From Peribacillus muralis (GTDB taxonomy: Bacteria > Bacillota > Bacilli > Bacillales > DSM-1321), in contig NZ_LMBV01000010.1 in assembly GCF_001439925.1 (NCBI RefSeq), positions 65,906-116,335 on the forward strand: DNA of 50,430 nt, given 5' to 3'. Shown piece after piece: positions 8,940-16,453 of the stretch. The position numbers and the translations under genes are program-made. The notes beneath the pieces are model-generated. The model was given only the letters and a program-made list of their open reading frames with translations, was not told where the DNA came from and made no database searches. How positions within the stretch are numbered: position 1 is the stretch's first letter; every line of letters begins with the position of its first letter.

Positions 8940-9216
8940 ATGCTATTGAAATGGTTGCTTGTGGCCATCCTTATTACGGGACTAGCCTATATGTTCGTCA
9001 TACCGGAAGAGCCATTGCTTATGAAAATCATCTGTAAAGTGATTCCGATGCTATTGATTTTTGCTTTACGCCAGCAAAACAGGAGAGAAAAGGAATCGAT
9101 ACCAAATTGCGATACTTCTTGGACTATTCATTTGCATACTTGAAGATGGTTTGTTAATTTGGTTTCTTATCGGCCTCTCCGCATTCTTGATCGGACATCT
9201 TTTCTATTATTTAAGC
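8940..9216 (+). pseudogene. 5' fragment of a lysoplasmalogenase (YhhN/TMEM86) gene, frameshifted
   Basis: From ATG 8940 (behind GAAGGAGGG) the frame encodes the hydrophobic N-terminus of a YhhN-family protein, then shifts near 9087-9090 in an A-run. Restoring one A would join RRQNRREK-type sequence to RYQIAILLGLFICIL. The conserved Gly-Asp of the family reads Glu-Asp (LEDGLL), a second sign of decay. Homology fades after GHLFYYLS near 9216, where AT-rich foreign DNA begins. The matching 3' part of the same gene resumes at about 12462. Intact family members are integral membrane enzymes of about 220 residues that hydrolyse vinyl-ether lysolipids in animals; the bacterial role is less clear. 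Confidence 0.75.
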
Positions 9217-9465
9217 GTAATACCTTTTACCAGTTCAAACTTTAACGACTCTTCATGTCCATTATTAAAACCGCTATATAAGTTGGAGGAGTAGTTAGAG
9301 ACACTAAGTATTTTTAACTCGTAATTGGTTTACTCGTAAATAATAACTATACGGAGGAGAAGACTAATTTGTTGTGCCATCAAATAATTGATTATTAGTA
9401 ATAAAGTTCTAGCACTATAATAATTAAAATAATTTATGGGTATATTGTAACGTTTAGTAGGTCTA

Positions 9466-9493
9466 TTGTAATGCGGTTTTTTTCTGATATACT
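9466..9493 (+). promoter_or_regulatory. Promoter of the bacteriocin gene
   Basis: TTGTAA (9466-9471) and TATACT (9488-9493) are separated by 16 bases, ending 28 bases before the start codon. TATTGTAA occurs at 9443-9450 and again at 9464-9471, a 21-base-spaced direct repeat overlapping the -35 element, which may be an activator site. Confidence 0.6.
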
Positions 9494-9521
9494 CAAATTG
9501 AAACGGGAGGTGAATTTTACC

Positions 9522-9803
9522 ATGAATTTAACTTTAAACAAAAGTTCTTTATTTTATGTTACAGGGATGATTTTGGCATTATCGTTTTTAACTGTATCTT
9601 TTCCATATTTAGCAGCTAATTTAGGTATTTCTACAGCTGTTGCTGGAAAAATAATTACAGTGATTGATACCTACAGTACTATAGCAACAATTGTAAGCCT
9701 AGCTTCTATCATTGTTGGATATGGGGTTATATCAACAGCATTAGTCATAACTGCAAAAAAAGTTATCTCTAAGTATGGTAAAGGCTACGCTACGACTTGG
9801 TAA
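9522..9803 (+). CDS. Circular bacteriocin precursor (uberolysin/circularin/amylocyclicin group)
   Basis: A 93-residue peptide. Residues 1-29 form a hydrophobic leader, and residues 30-93 (Leu30 to Trp93, 64 residues) match the mature region of class I circular bacteriocins (Bacteriocin_IId, uberolysin-like). The core starts LAANLGISTAVAG and ends KKYGK-like, YGKGYATTW, with a basic patch (AKKVISKYGK) between hydrophobic helices. Leu at the start and Trp at the end are the residues joined head-to-tail in amylocyclicin, which it resembles closely from memory in length and motifs. The mature peptide should be secreted, cyclised and permeabilise membranes of related Gram-positives. ATG 9522 follows GGGAGGTGA (9505-9513). 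The frame is open upstream to 9471, but that start lacks a ribosome binding site and would overlap the promoter. Confidence 0.9.
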   Translation: MNLTLNKSSLFYVTGMILALSFLTVSFPYLAANLGISTAVAGKIITVIDTYSTIATIVSLASIIVGYGVISTALVITAKKVISKYGKGYATTW

Positions 9804-9813
9804 ATTAAAAGAG

Positions 9814-9844
9814 AAAAAACATACTTACTAATAGTATGTTTTTT
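9814..9844 (+). terminator. Hairpin after the precursor gene, probable partial terminator
   Basis: A 12-bp stem (9814-9825 with 9833-9844) has a seven-base loop, and its 3' arm ends in six T. Because the processing genes follow without another evident promoter, partial read-through is likely and would give excess precursor mRNA. Confidence 0.8.
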
Positions 9845-9884
9845 CTAGGTTTTATAAAATGAAGGAGAATTAGGGATAACAGGT

Positions 9885-10892
9885 ATGATAAAAGCTATAT
9901 TAAAACTCAAAAAGGAAGAGATTAATGCTGTTTTTGACAGCTTATTAATAGGATCTCCAATTAATAAAATTTTTTTTAAATATATTATGTTTGTACTTCT
10001 ATTTTTTTTGTTCATTATTTTTATTGTTTTTCCTGAACAACTAATAGTGTTATTTACAACTTTAAATTTATCAATCTTTTCAATAGAAATAAATTTATTA
10101 TATCTTATTTCAATATTATCCATTCTTAGTGGTAACAAGAACCTTTTATCTGTTTTAAACAATGAAGTTTTTAAATTTTATGGTAATAAATATTTATTTA
10201 TTTTTTATTATTTAAAAGAGAAGTTTTTTATCTTATTTCTAATACTTATTGTTGAATTATTTATTCTTGAAAGCTTTATTTTCTCTTTTATTTCTTTAAA
10301 AAGTTTTTTAATATCAATCATTTCAACCGTGCTTTTTATAATTATTAATACTTTTCACCTTAAATATTCAACTAAGTACTCTTTCGACATTGAAAGATTG
10401 AAATTGATGTTATTATTAGTAGTTTTTTCAACCATACTTTTATTAATATCTATAGACTTTTCAATTTTAAAAAGGATTCCAGTTTATTTAATAATTAATA
10501 TCCCTTTATTTATTTTTGTTGCGAATCTTTTTATATATTCAGAGTTAATTTTTTTAAATCTAAATTATAGACAGTTATTTTTCATGCATAAATATTTAAA
10601 AACTTCAATTTTAAAACATTATAAAAATTCAATAATATATAGGAAAACTTGGCCTATATATTTTAGTATGTGTTTTTTAATTGTTCTTTTTTTACTTTTT
10701 AACGATTTAGCATATAAAAATATCGGTATATATATTTTAAATTCAATTGTTAGTTTTTTTATCTTATTATTTCTAACTTACAAAATTGTCATTAATGAGT
10801 CTTATAAAGGAAAGAAAAACTATGTTATGTATTTTATTTTTATGGAGGTATTCTTTGTTTTTATCGCAATCAATATTTTTTATTTTAGGTGA
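9885..10892 (+). CDS. Polytopic membrane protein of the circular bacteriocin locus (CirB-like position)
   Basis: A 335-residue, extremely hydrophobic protein with roughly nine to ten membrane segments and a short basic N-terminus. It occupies the position of CirB/UblB/AcnB, the large membrane proteins encoded just after the precursor in circular bacteriocin clusters and thought to take part in maturation or export. No catalytic motif can be seen, so the role rests on position. AAGGAGAA lies at 9862-9869, about 15 bases before ATG 9885, a long spacing. It shares a GTGA overlap with the next gene, showing translational coupling. Codon use is very AT-rich, as in the rest of the island. Confidence 0.75.
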   Translation: MIKAILKLKKEEINAVFDSLLIGSPINKIFFKYIMFVLLFFLFIIFIVFPEQLIVLFTTLNLSIFSIEINLLYLISILSILSGNKNLLSVLNNEVFKFYGNKYLFIFYYLKEKFFILFLILIVELFILESFIFSFISLKSFLISIISTVLFIIINTFHLKYSTKYSFDIERLKLMLLLVVFSTILLLISIDFSILKRIPVYLIINIPLFIFVANLFIYSELIFLNLNYRQLFFMHKYLKTSILKHYKNSIIYRKTWPIYFSMCFLIVLFLLFNDLAYKNIGIYILNSIVSFFILLFLTYKIVINESYKGKKNYVMYFIFMEVFFVFIAINIFYFR

Positions 10893-11389
10893 TTTTTATT
10901 AAAAAGCTAATAAAAAAAATTAATTTATTATTTATCTTAAACATAATTATCTTCCTTTCTTTTTTTCTTATTTTAGAGGTGGATAAAGAGGATACTAATG
11001 TAGTTCCCTACGGACATCAAAATACATTTTTTTTCAATGTATTAATTATTTTCAAAAATAATTTTATGGCAATATTCTTTTACCTTATACCAGTTATTGG
11101 TGCCGGCAAATTTTTATTAGATGTTTTTATTACAGTTAGCTCTATAAAGGTCTTTATGCTAAATCATTCTGCTAGTGATTTAATCTTCTTATTTTTACCA
11201 CATTTTTTCATAGAATTTTACGTTATGTCTATATGGTTATATTTATCTTGGGCATTATTTAATGTTTTTTTTTATAAGTCTTGTGAAGGATACAATAAAA
11301 ACTATTTCTATTTAATATTATTATCAATTTTGTTGCTTTTTTTCAGTGCAATAATAGAAGTATTAGAAGGGAGTTTCTTTTTTGATTGA
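10889..11389 (+). CDS. SpoIIM/DUF95-family membrane protein of the bacteriocin locus
   Basis: A 166-residue membrane protein. After an N-terminal helix (about 10-29) and an extracellular loop, it has the DUF95/SpoIIM pattern: IFKNNFMAIFF followed by a glycine-containing helix, then LPHFFIEFYVMS and a C-terminal helix. DUF95 proteins are a hallmark of circular bacteriocin operons (CirC, AcnC, As-48C) and are linked to secretion or immunity together with the ABC ATPase. Start is GTG 10889 overlapping the previous stop. It overlaps the following ATPase gene by 8 bases. It has diverged considerably from SpoIIM itself, so a sporulation role is not suggested. Confidence 0.8.
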   Translation: MIFIKKLIKKINLLFILNIIIFLSFFLILEVDKEDTNVVPYGHQNTFFFNVLIIFKNNFMAIFFYLIPVIGAGKFLLDVFITVSSIKVFMLNHSASDLIFLFLPHFFIEFYVMSIWLYLSWALFNVFFYKSCEGYNKNYFYLILLSILLLFFSAIIEVLEGSFFFD

Positions 11390-11966
11390 GTTAAAAAATA
11401 TTGACTTTTTTTATAAAGAAAACGAATTTTTATTAGAAAATTACACTTTATTCTTGAATGATAGAACTAAATATTGGCTAAAAGGGAAAAATGGAACTGG
11501 GAAAACAACTTTACTAAAAATTATATTAGGTATATTAAAGGTTAAAAATGGATCATGTGTATTGAATTACAATAAAAAGAAAACCTTATTTATTCCATCT
11601 ACTCCGTTTTATGAACCTTATATGTCTTTGGAAGACTTTTTAACATTTTATTTAAATAAAATGTTAAACATGAATCTAGGTCATAATAGCATTAAGAAAT
11701 TAATTGTGAAATTGGAATTAGAAAGCAATAAACAAACTTTATGTAAAGATTTATCAAAGGGAACTATACAAAAAATTATAATATCCCCACTTTTTACAGA
11801 TTTTCAGTGGGACTATTTATTTATGGATGAACCCTTTGAACATTTAGATATGGATACTTGTAATTTATTAAGAAATAAAATAATAAGTCTGAATTCTTTT
11901 TTATTAATTATTAATCATAAGGAACACTTATTAGATAATGTTGACTTCGAGAGGATAAATCTATGA
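11382..11966 (+). CDS. ABC transporter ATP-binding protein of the bacteriocin locus
   Basis: A 194-residue single-domain ABC ATPase. Walker A is GKNGTGKTT (35-43, Lys41), the signature is LSKGT (124-128, a variant of LSGGQ), Walker B is YLFMDEP (145-151, Glu150), and the switch histidine is His179. It is shorter than most ABC ATPases (about 230) and lacks an obvious Q-loop glutamine. It probably energises export of, or self-protection against, the circular bacteriocin with the adjacent DUF95 and membrane proteins. Start is TTG 11382 with AGAAGGGAG just upstream inside the previous gene. Confidence 0.88.
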   Translation: MIELKNIDFFYKENEFLLENYTLFLNDRTKYWLKGKNGTGKTTLLKIILGILKVKNGSCVLNYNKKKTLFIPSTPFYEPYMSLEDFLTFYLNKMLNMNLGHNSIKKLIVKLELESNKQTLCKDLSKGTIQKIIISPLFTDFQWDYLFMDEPFEHLDMDTCNLLRNKIISLNSFLLIINHKEHLLDNVDFERINL

Positions 11967-12454
11967 AAACCAGTTTTTCTATAAATTTCATTGCATTATT
12001 CGCTATACATATCCTAATTTTATTTGAAATAAAAGATTTATTTGATTTTGAATGGAATTTAACTACTTTTATAGTTTCTATATTCGCATTCTTTTTTGTA
12101 ATGTTAATTTTAATAATTTTTATAAATATATTATTTAATTTTATTCTAACTCACTTCACATCATATAAATTAGACTATGAAGAAAATCAAGGAAAAGTCC
12201 TAAATTCAATTTTCTTAGTCAATGAAATCCTGTTCTTATGTTTGTATGTTTTACTGTTATTCGATAAAAATTTATTTTTCACTTTACAAGATTATAAATA
12301 TATAACGCCTTTTATATTTTCAATTTTGTTTTCGATATTATTAAATTTAAGATTGAAAGATATATTTCTTTTTAATTTTGGAATACTATTGGCAAATGGA
12401 ATGTTAATGGTATCCCAGAAATTATTTCTTTATATTTTTACTAATTCATTATAA
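11963..12454 (+). CDS. Membrane protein of the bacteriocin locus, possible permease or immunity protein
   Basis: A 163-residue protein with about five hydrophobic segments and no recognised motif. Its ATG overlaps the ATPase stop (ATGA), so it is translationally coupled to it. Typical circular bacteriocin clusters end with a small basic immunity protein of about 50 residues; none is visible here, so this protein may be the membrane partner of the ATPase, the immunity factor, or both (inference). The gene stops at 12454, within about ten bases of where the interrupted yhhN coding sequence resumes. Confidence 0.7.
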   Translation: MKTSFSINFIALFAIHILILFEIKDLFDFEWNLTTFIVSIFAFFFVMLILIIFINILFNFILTHFTSYKLDYEENQGKVLNSIFLVNEILFLCLYVLLLFDKNLFFTLQDYKYITPFIFSILFSILLNLRLKDIFLFNFGILLANGMLMVSQKLFLYIFTNSL

Positions 12455-12461
12455 TTTACTA

Positions 12462-12851
12462 GGTTATATCTCCTTTTCCTGGCTTCGATTCGCAACGATT
12501 GTGCCGATTGCCGTTTACTCGACAGTGATAGGCCGTGAAATCGTCCTGTCCTTGATTGATACAGGTGAAACTGGCCTCATCATTCCTGTAATCGGTTATG
12601 TGACGGTCATCTCCCTCATGGGCTGGACGGCCATTATGAGTGGAAATGCCACCGTGATCACTGGCGGAATCCTGTTTGTGATTTCCGACTCCATCTTAGC
12701 TTGGAACAAATTCATCGACGTTATTGCCTTTTCCGGTCCACTGATCATGCTTACCTATTATGCATCCCAGTTTTTCGTCGCTGATAGCATTCGCAGCGTG
12801 CCTTCCTTCGGGTTGGCGAACGATCTGAAAAATGACACTCCTATCCAATGA
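12462..12851 (+). pseudogene. 3' fragment of the interrupted lysoplasmalogenase (YhhN) gene
   Basis: An open frame from about 12462 to TGA 12849-12851 encodes some 129 residues of a YhhN-family C-terminal half: LRFATIVPIAVYS, IPVIGYVTVISLMGW and the family-typical FVISDSILAWNKF and TYYASQFF. No ribosome binding site or good start precedes it, although GTG/ATG codons exist from 12501. Together with 8940-9216 it would make about 220 residues, the normal family length, so the insertion split one gene. It is probably not expressed as a functional protein. Confidence 0.8.
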
Positions 12852-12935
12852 AACAATGATGCTGGTTTTAGTTCCACATGAAACAATAAAAAAGGCAGTC
12901 ACAGCTCTATTTGTATTAAATTTGGTTTTTCCCTT

Positions 12936-12981
12936 AAAAACAATAACCATCTATCGACTTATTAGATAGATGGTTGTTTTT
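12936..12981. terminator. Bidirectional terminator
   Basis: AAAAACAA..CCATCTATC (12936-12955, three-base bulge) pairs with GATAGATGGTTGTTTTT (12965-12981). It serves the former yhhN gene on the plus strand and the methyltransferase remnant on the minus strand. Confidence 0.85.
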
Positions 12982-12992
12982 AATGACTTATG

Positions 12993-13747
12993 TTATTTCA
13001 AAACATGAAAAATAAATGATTTCGTTTCTGAAGTCGCTTCTTGAAAGACCCAATCACCATAAACTCGGATTTGTGAAAAACCTATATTCTTTAATGAATC
13101 ATAAATCGCTTCTCGTGGCCGAAACTTTAATCGCATTTTTTGAGAAATTAATACTTCAGTCGTTTGAGGATTTTTAACACTTTCATGAAATGTATAAATG
13201 TCTTCAACAAAGCCATCATTTCTGTCCAAATTTCAAGGCGCTCACGAGTCACTGGATGCATGGCCACATCAGGCGTAGAGTCTTTTTCCCATTGTTCCCA
13301 TACTTGTGCTAATGGGTTGCGCGTATCAAAAATAAAATGTCCTCCAGGTTTTAATGCGCGATAAGCATCTGAAATGACTTGTTCCCAACTTTCATCTGTA
13401 AGAAATACTTGTGCGACATTCGCAGTCATAATAACTACATCATAGGCGCTGGTTTGTAAATTCGAGCTATCTCCAACAATCCAAGTAACTTTGTCTGCAC
13501 CGTTCTTAATTCTTGCCTGTTCAATCGCTTCATCATTTGGGTCAATCGCTGTAATTTGATAGCCTGCTCGTGAAAAATGGGTTGTCAGTCTACCTGTTCC
13601 GCAGCCTAAATCAGCTAGTTCTTTACAGTTTAATTTTTTTAAAAGTTCTAAGAAAAACTCATCATCTTTTCCCCAGCCATTAATTTGGTCATATACTAAC
13701 GGAATTATATGATTACCTTCTCTCTTCATTTCATTGAAATTTTTCAA
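12993..13747 (-). pseudogene. Class I SAM-dependent methyltransferase with a -1 frameshift
   Basis: The first 175 or so residues are intact: N-terminal IIPLVYDQINGWG, SAM motif LADLGCGTGRLT, IDPNDEAI and LKPGGHFIFDTRNP. After RLEIWTE, near 13216-13223, the frame is lost; the correct C-terminus (DGFVEDIYTFHES to SFIFHVLK) continues in another frame down to 12993. Adding one A to an AAA run would restore a protein of about 250 residues with the normal family layout. It starts at TTG 13747 overlapping the preceding stop. The substrate is unknown. Either it is a young pseudogene or the read has a homopolymer error. Confidence 0.78.
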
Positions 13748-14943
13748 CCCTTGATTTTCTTAATGAAGACCACCTTTAAATAATTGCCTTCCTTATATTC
13801 CGAAACTGTTTTAAAATCGGTTGGTAAAGAAAATTCCTCGATAATCTCGTACTTCCCGTTCATTTCCCTGAAGGCTGCATCAATGAAGCTCTTGAACTTT
13901 TTCATGTCAAACGTGCTGCAGTTCGTTGATGCGATAATGACCCCATTGTCTTCCGTAATGGCAATGGTATCCTTCAATAGATTCGTATAGTCTTTTCCAG
14001 CACTGAAAGTAAACTTCTTCGATTTGGCAAAGCTCGGTGGATCGAGAATGACCATATCAAATTTCAACGCTTTCTTCACTGCATATTTAAAATACTTGAA
14101 TACGTCCATCACGACTATGTTCTGCGTTTCAGGATCTATTCCGTTCACACTGAACTGTTCAATTGTCTTCGGTAAACTGCGATTTGCCAAATCGACACTC
14201 GTTGTTTTTACGGCACCGCCTAACGCAGCAAATACGGAAAAGGCTCCAGTGTAAGAGAACATATTCAATACCGTTTTCCCTTTTGCATATTCATCGCGGA
14301 TTTTCCGTCTGACATCACGCTGATCGAGGAAAACACCGACCATGGCGCCATCGTTCAAATAAACAGCGAACTGCACACCATTTTCTTTTACGAGAAGCGG
14401 AAATGCTGGTTGTTCACCCATGACGAAATCGTCTTCATCGACATATTGACCCTTCGTATCAAAGCGTTTCTTTTGATAAATCGATTTGACCTCGACCGTA
14501 TCCTGCAATGCCTTGATAATGGTGTCCTTAAACGAATAAATCCCTTTGCTATACCAGCTAATGACATAGTGACCATCATAATGATCGATGATTAAACCGC
14601 CGACCCCATCGCCTTCCCCATTAAACAAGCGAAAAGCAGTCGTCTCGGGATTTTCAAAGTAGTTCTTGCGAAATTCTACGGCGGCGCGGATTTTTCCATT
14701 AAAGAAGGTTTGATCGATTGTTTCATTCTCGCTTTTGGTCAATACCCAGCCATAGCCTTTGTTTTGTTTCCCATAATACCCTTTTGCTAGAAAACGGTTA
14801 TTTTCATCGACCAAGCGCATTATTGATCCTTCTTCCTGAAGGACATGAGAGTTGGCGATCGACTCTTTAATAACTAAGGGAAAGCCCTTGCTGATTTTGC
14901 TTGCGAATTTAGTCTTCACTTTAATATTTAGTTCTTTTCCCAT
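13744..14943 (-). CDS. RlmI-like 23S rRNA (cytosine-C5) methyltransferase
   Basis: A 399-residue protein with an N-terminal PUA-like domain (about 5-85), a central EEHEE-type region and a C-terminal Rossmann methyltransferase domain (about 200-399). Key motifs are NMFSYTGAFSV (SAM binding), VDLANRS and ILDPPSFAKSKK. This is the RlmI/YwbD family, which makes m5C in 23S rRNA (m5C1962 in E. coli); the specificity is inferred. It starts at ATG 14943 and the following methyltransferase gene overlaps its stop, so the two were one operon. Confidence 0.85.
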   Translation of the reverse strand: MGKELNIKVKTKFASKISKGFPLVIKESIANSHVLQEEGSIMRLVDENNRFLAKGYYGKQNKGYGWVLTKSENETIDQTFFNGKIRAAVEFRKNYFENPETTAFRLFNGEGDGVGGLIIDHYDGHYVISWYSKGIYSFKDTIIKALQDTVEVKSIYQKKRFDTKGQYVDEDDFVMGEQPAFPLLVKENGVQFAVYLNDGAMVGVFLDQRDVRRKIRDEYAKGKTVLNMFSYTGAFSVFAALGGAVKTTSVDLANRSLPKTIEQFSVNGIDPETQNIVVMDVFKYFKYAVKKALKFDMVILDPPSFAKSKKFTFSAGKDYTNLLKDTIAITEDNGVIIASTNCSTFDMKKFKSFIDAAFREMNGKYEIIEEFSLPTDFKTVSEYKEGNYLKVVFIKKIKG

Positions 14944-15002
14944 CTATATCATCCTATCTATGTTAATGCTTATCTCACCATTTTACCCTAATTGCTTTAT
15001 AA

Positions 15003-15035
15003 ATAAAAACCAGCCTGATTGCTTCACCAGGCTGG
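15003..15035 (-). terminator. Intrinsic terminator after the PTS IIC gene
   Basis: CCAGCCTG (15010-15017) pairs with CAGGCTGG (15028-15035). On the minus strand it is followed by a U-rich tail (AAATAAAAA on the plus strand). Confidence 0.85.
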
Positions 15036-15053
15036 CTTCACGAAAATCTTTGA

Positions 15054-16076
15054 TTATGATACTTCTAAATGCAGGTCGCCCGGCTTCACTTTACCCATGA
15101 TTTTCAATACTCGATGCAGGGCAAGGGTGATCACTGCTGGCAAGACCATGCCAACTGCTACATAAACCAAGAACGTGTACAGCCCTTGACCAGTAATGAT
15201 GGCAATCGGGGCAATCATTGAGCTTAATCCCATGCCTCCAAGCTCATACGGTACTTGGAAATCAAATGCCAAAGTAGCGATGGGAGCACAAATGATGGCC
15301 GCAACAAAAGGCGGAACGACATATAAAGGATTTTTGATTAAATTAGGAAATTGAACCTTTGGCGTAACGACCATCTGGGCAAGGAACCCGCCCATGTCAT
15401 TATCTTTATAAGACATCACAGTGAACCCGACAAACTGAACGGTACATCCGATTAAAGCTGCCGCACTAGAGACGGGATCTAATTGTAAGGCAATCGCAAG
15501 GGCCGCGGATGACGCTGGGGTCATCAATAAAACGCTCCAAACCAAGGCAATGACCATGGAGCCGATTAAAGGCGATCCTCCAACGGCAGCGGTGATTTGA
15601 CCGCTTAACCAGGTTAGGAATGGTGTGGTTACAAGAGCAAGTCCATATCCCGATACTCCACCGACAAGAACGGCACCTAACGGAATCGCCATGATATCCA
15701 ACTTTATTTTGCCGATTAGGCGCTTACCTACATAAGTTGCAATGACTGCTGCCAGGACGGCACTTAATGGCTGCCCCGTAACGATCGTGAAGGCTCCCTC
15801 GGCCGTTCTGTGAATCGCAGCACCGCCAACGGCACTCGAGGCCATGGCGCTAAAGATGATCAAGGAATTCCCGCCAAGCTGATATGCGATTCCAGCCCCT
15901 AGCGCCGGTGCAAGCAAGACCTTCGCTGCTCCGCCTATTGCAAGGAACACCTCCCAATCCAAATACCCTCCTATGGATTCAAACAATAACCCAATTCCTA
16001 ACGTAACTAGAACTGCGTTAGCTATTCCTGTTGAAGCCTTGTACATTCGATCCGTGATGTATGCTTTCCTGCTCAA
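15054..16076 (-). CDS. Orphan PTS IIC-type membrane protein (PTS_EIIC_2, PfoR-like)
   Basis: A 340-residue membrane protein with about eight to nine hydrophobic segments rich in Gly and Ala (AIGGAAKVLLAPALGAGIAYQLGG, MAIPLGAVLVGGVSG). It fits the PF13303 family, called PTS IIC or PfoR in Clostridium and Listeria annotations. No IIA or IIB gene is nearby, so sugar transport is uncertain and a regulatory role is possible. TTG 16076 is the chosen start: AGGAGTGG lies seven bases upstream of it, whereas the ATG at 16094 has no ribosome binding site and in fact overlaps this Shine-Dalgarno. A cre-like site lies about 156 bases upstream. Confidence 0.75.
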   Translation of the reverse strand: MSRKAYITDRMYKASTGIANAVLVTLGIGLLFESIGGYLDWEVFLAIGGAAKVLLAPALGAGIAYQLGGNSLIIFSAMASSAVGGAAIHRTAEGAFTIVTGQPLSAVLAAVIATYVGKRLIGKIKLDIMAIPLGAVLVGGVSGYGLALVTTPFLTWLSGQITAAVGGSPLIGSMVIALVWSVLLMTPASSAALAIALQLDPVSSAAALIGCTVQFVGFTVMSYKDNDMGGFLAQMVVTPKVQFPNLIKNPLYVVPPFVAAIICAPIATLAFDFQVPYELGGMGLSSMIAPIAIITGQGLYTFLVYVAVGMVLPAVITLALHRVLKIMGKVKPGDLHLEVS

Positions 16077-16406
16077 TATATTTCCACTCCTCATTATCTA
16101 TCAGAATTATCACTAGTAATAAAACAAAAAAATCCCTGTCCATATGAAAAATCACTAAGCGGACCTGATGCCTGTTGGTATAATAACATGAATTTTCTGA
16201 TAATGTAAGTCGTATTTATATACTAATAAAATAAAAACGCTTACAAAAAGTGTGATTTTAATAGGGTTTTATACAATTAATATGCAAAATTGTATTATTT
16301 CAGTATATTCGTTCTGTCTTCCGGTGGTTAAGGAATGTAATATACACGAACTATTCGTCACCCTCTTAAGTCACCAACACAATATGATTCCTAGACCCTA
16401 ATCCAT
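16077..16406. other. Intergenic stretch between PTS IIC gene and ribose operon
   Basis: No gene is supported. It contains the cre-like site at 16232-16245, presumably the promoter of the PTS IIC gene, and ends at the ribose operon terminator. The sequence is AT-rich without clear repeats. Confidence 0.5.
16232..16245. promoter_or_regulatory. Candidate cre site (CcpA)
   Basis: TAAAAACGCTTACA, read on the minus strand as TGTAAGCGTTTTTA, differs from the cre consensus TGWNANCGNTNWCA at one position. It lies upstream of the PTS IIC gene, consistent with carbon catabolite control. Confidence 0.45.
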
Positions 16407-16440
16407 AAAAAAAGAATGCCGGGAACAGCTCCGGCACTCT
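16407..16440 (-). terminator. Terminator of the ribose operon
   Basis: AGAATGCCGG pairs with CCGGCACTCT around an eight-base loop. On the minus strand a seven-base U-run follows. Confidence 0.85.
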
Positions 16441-16453
16441 CAGTATTTGCTTT

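Larger units (their letters stand above)
9217..12461. other. AT-rich genomic island carrying the circular bacteriocin locus
   Basis: About 3.2 kb of conspicuously AT-rich sequence separates the two halves of the yhhN gene. It holds one promoter, the bacteriocin precursor gene and four downstream genes in tight coupling, and no integrase, transposase or clear terminal inverted repeats. Boundaries are placed where YhhN-like coding sequence stops (around 9205-9225) and resumes (around 12455-12465), so each is uncertain by some tens of bases. The composition shift and gene disruption indicate horizontal acquisition (inference). Confidence 0.75.

Noticed and set aside
9205..9213. TATTATTTA at 9205-9213 against TATAATTTA at 12450-12458 as target-site duplication of the island
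   Set aside because: Only eight of nine bases match in very AT-rich sequence, so chance similarity is likely. An empty-site comparison would decide.
9369..9398. Tiny TTG-started frame of nine codons behind ACGGAGGAGAAG in the bacteriocin leader region
   Set aside because: The Shine-Dalgarno is good, but the start is TTG and the peptide has no recognisable feature. A leader or signal peptide cannot be supported.
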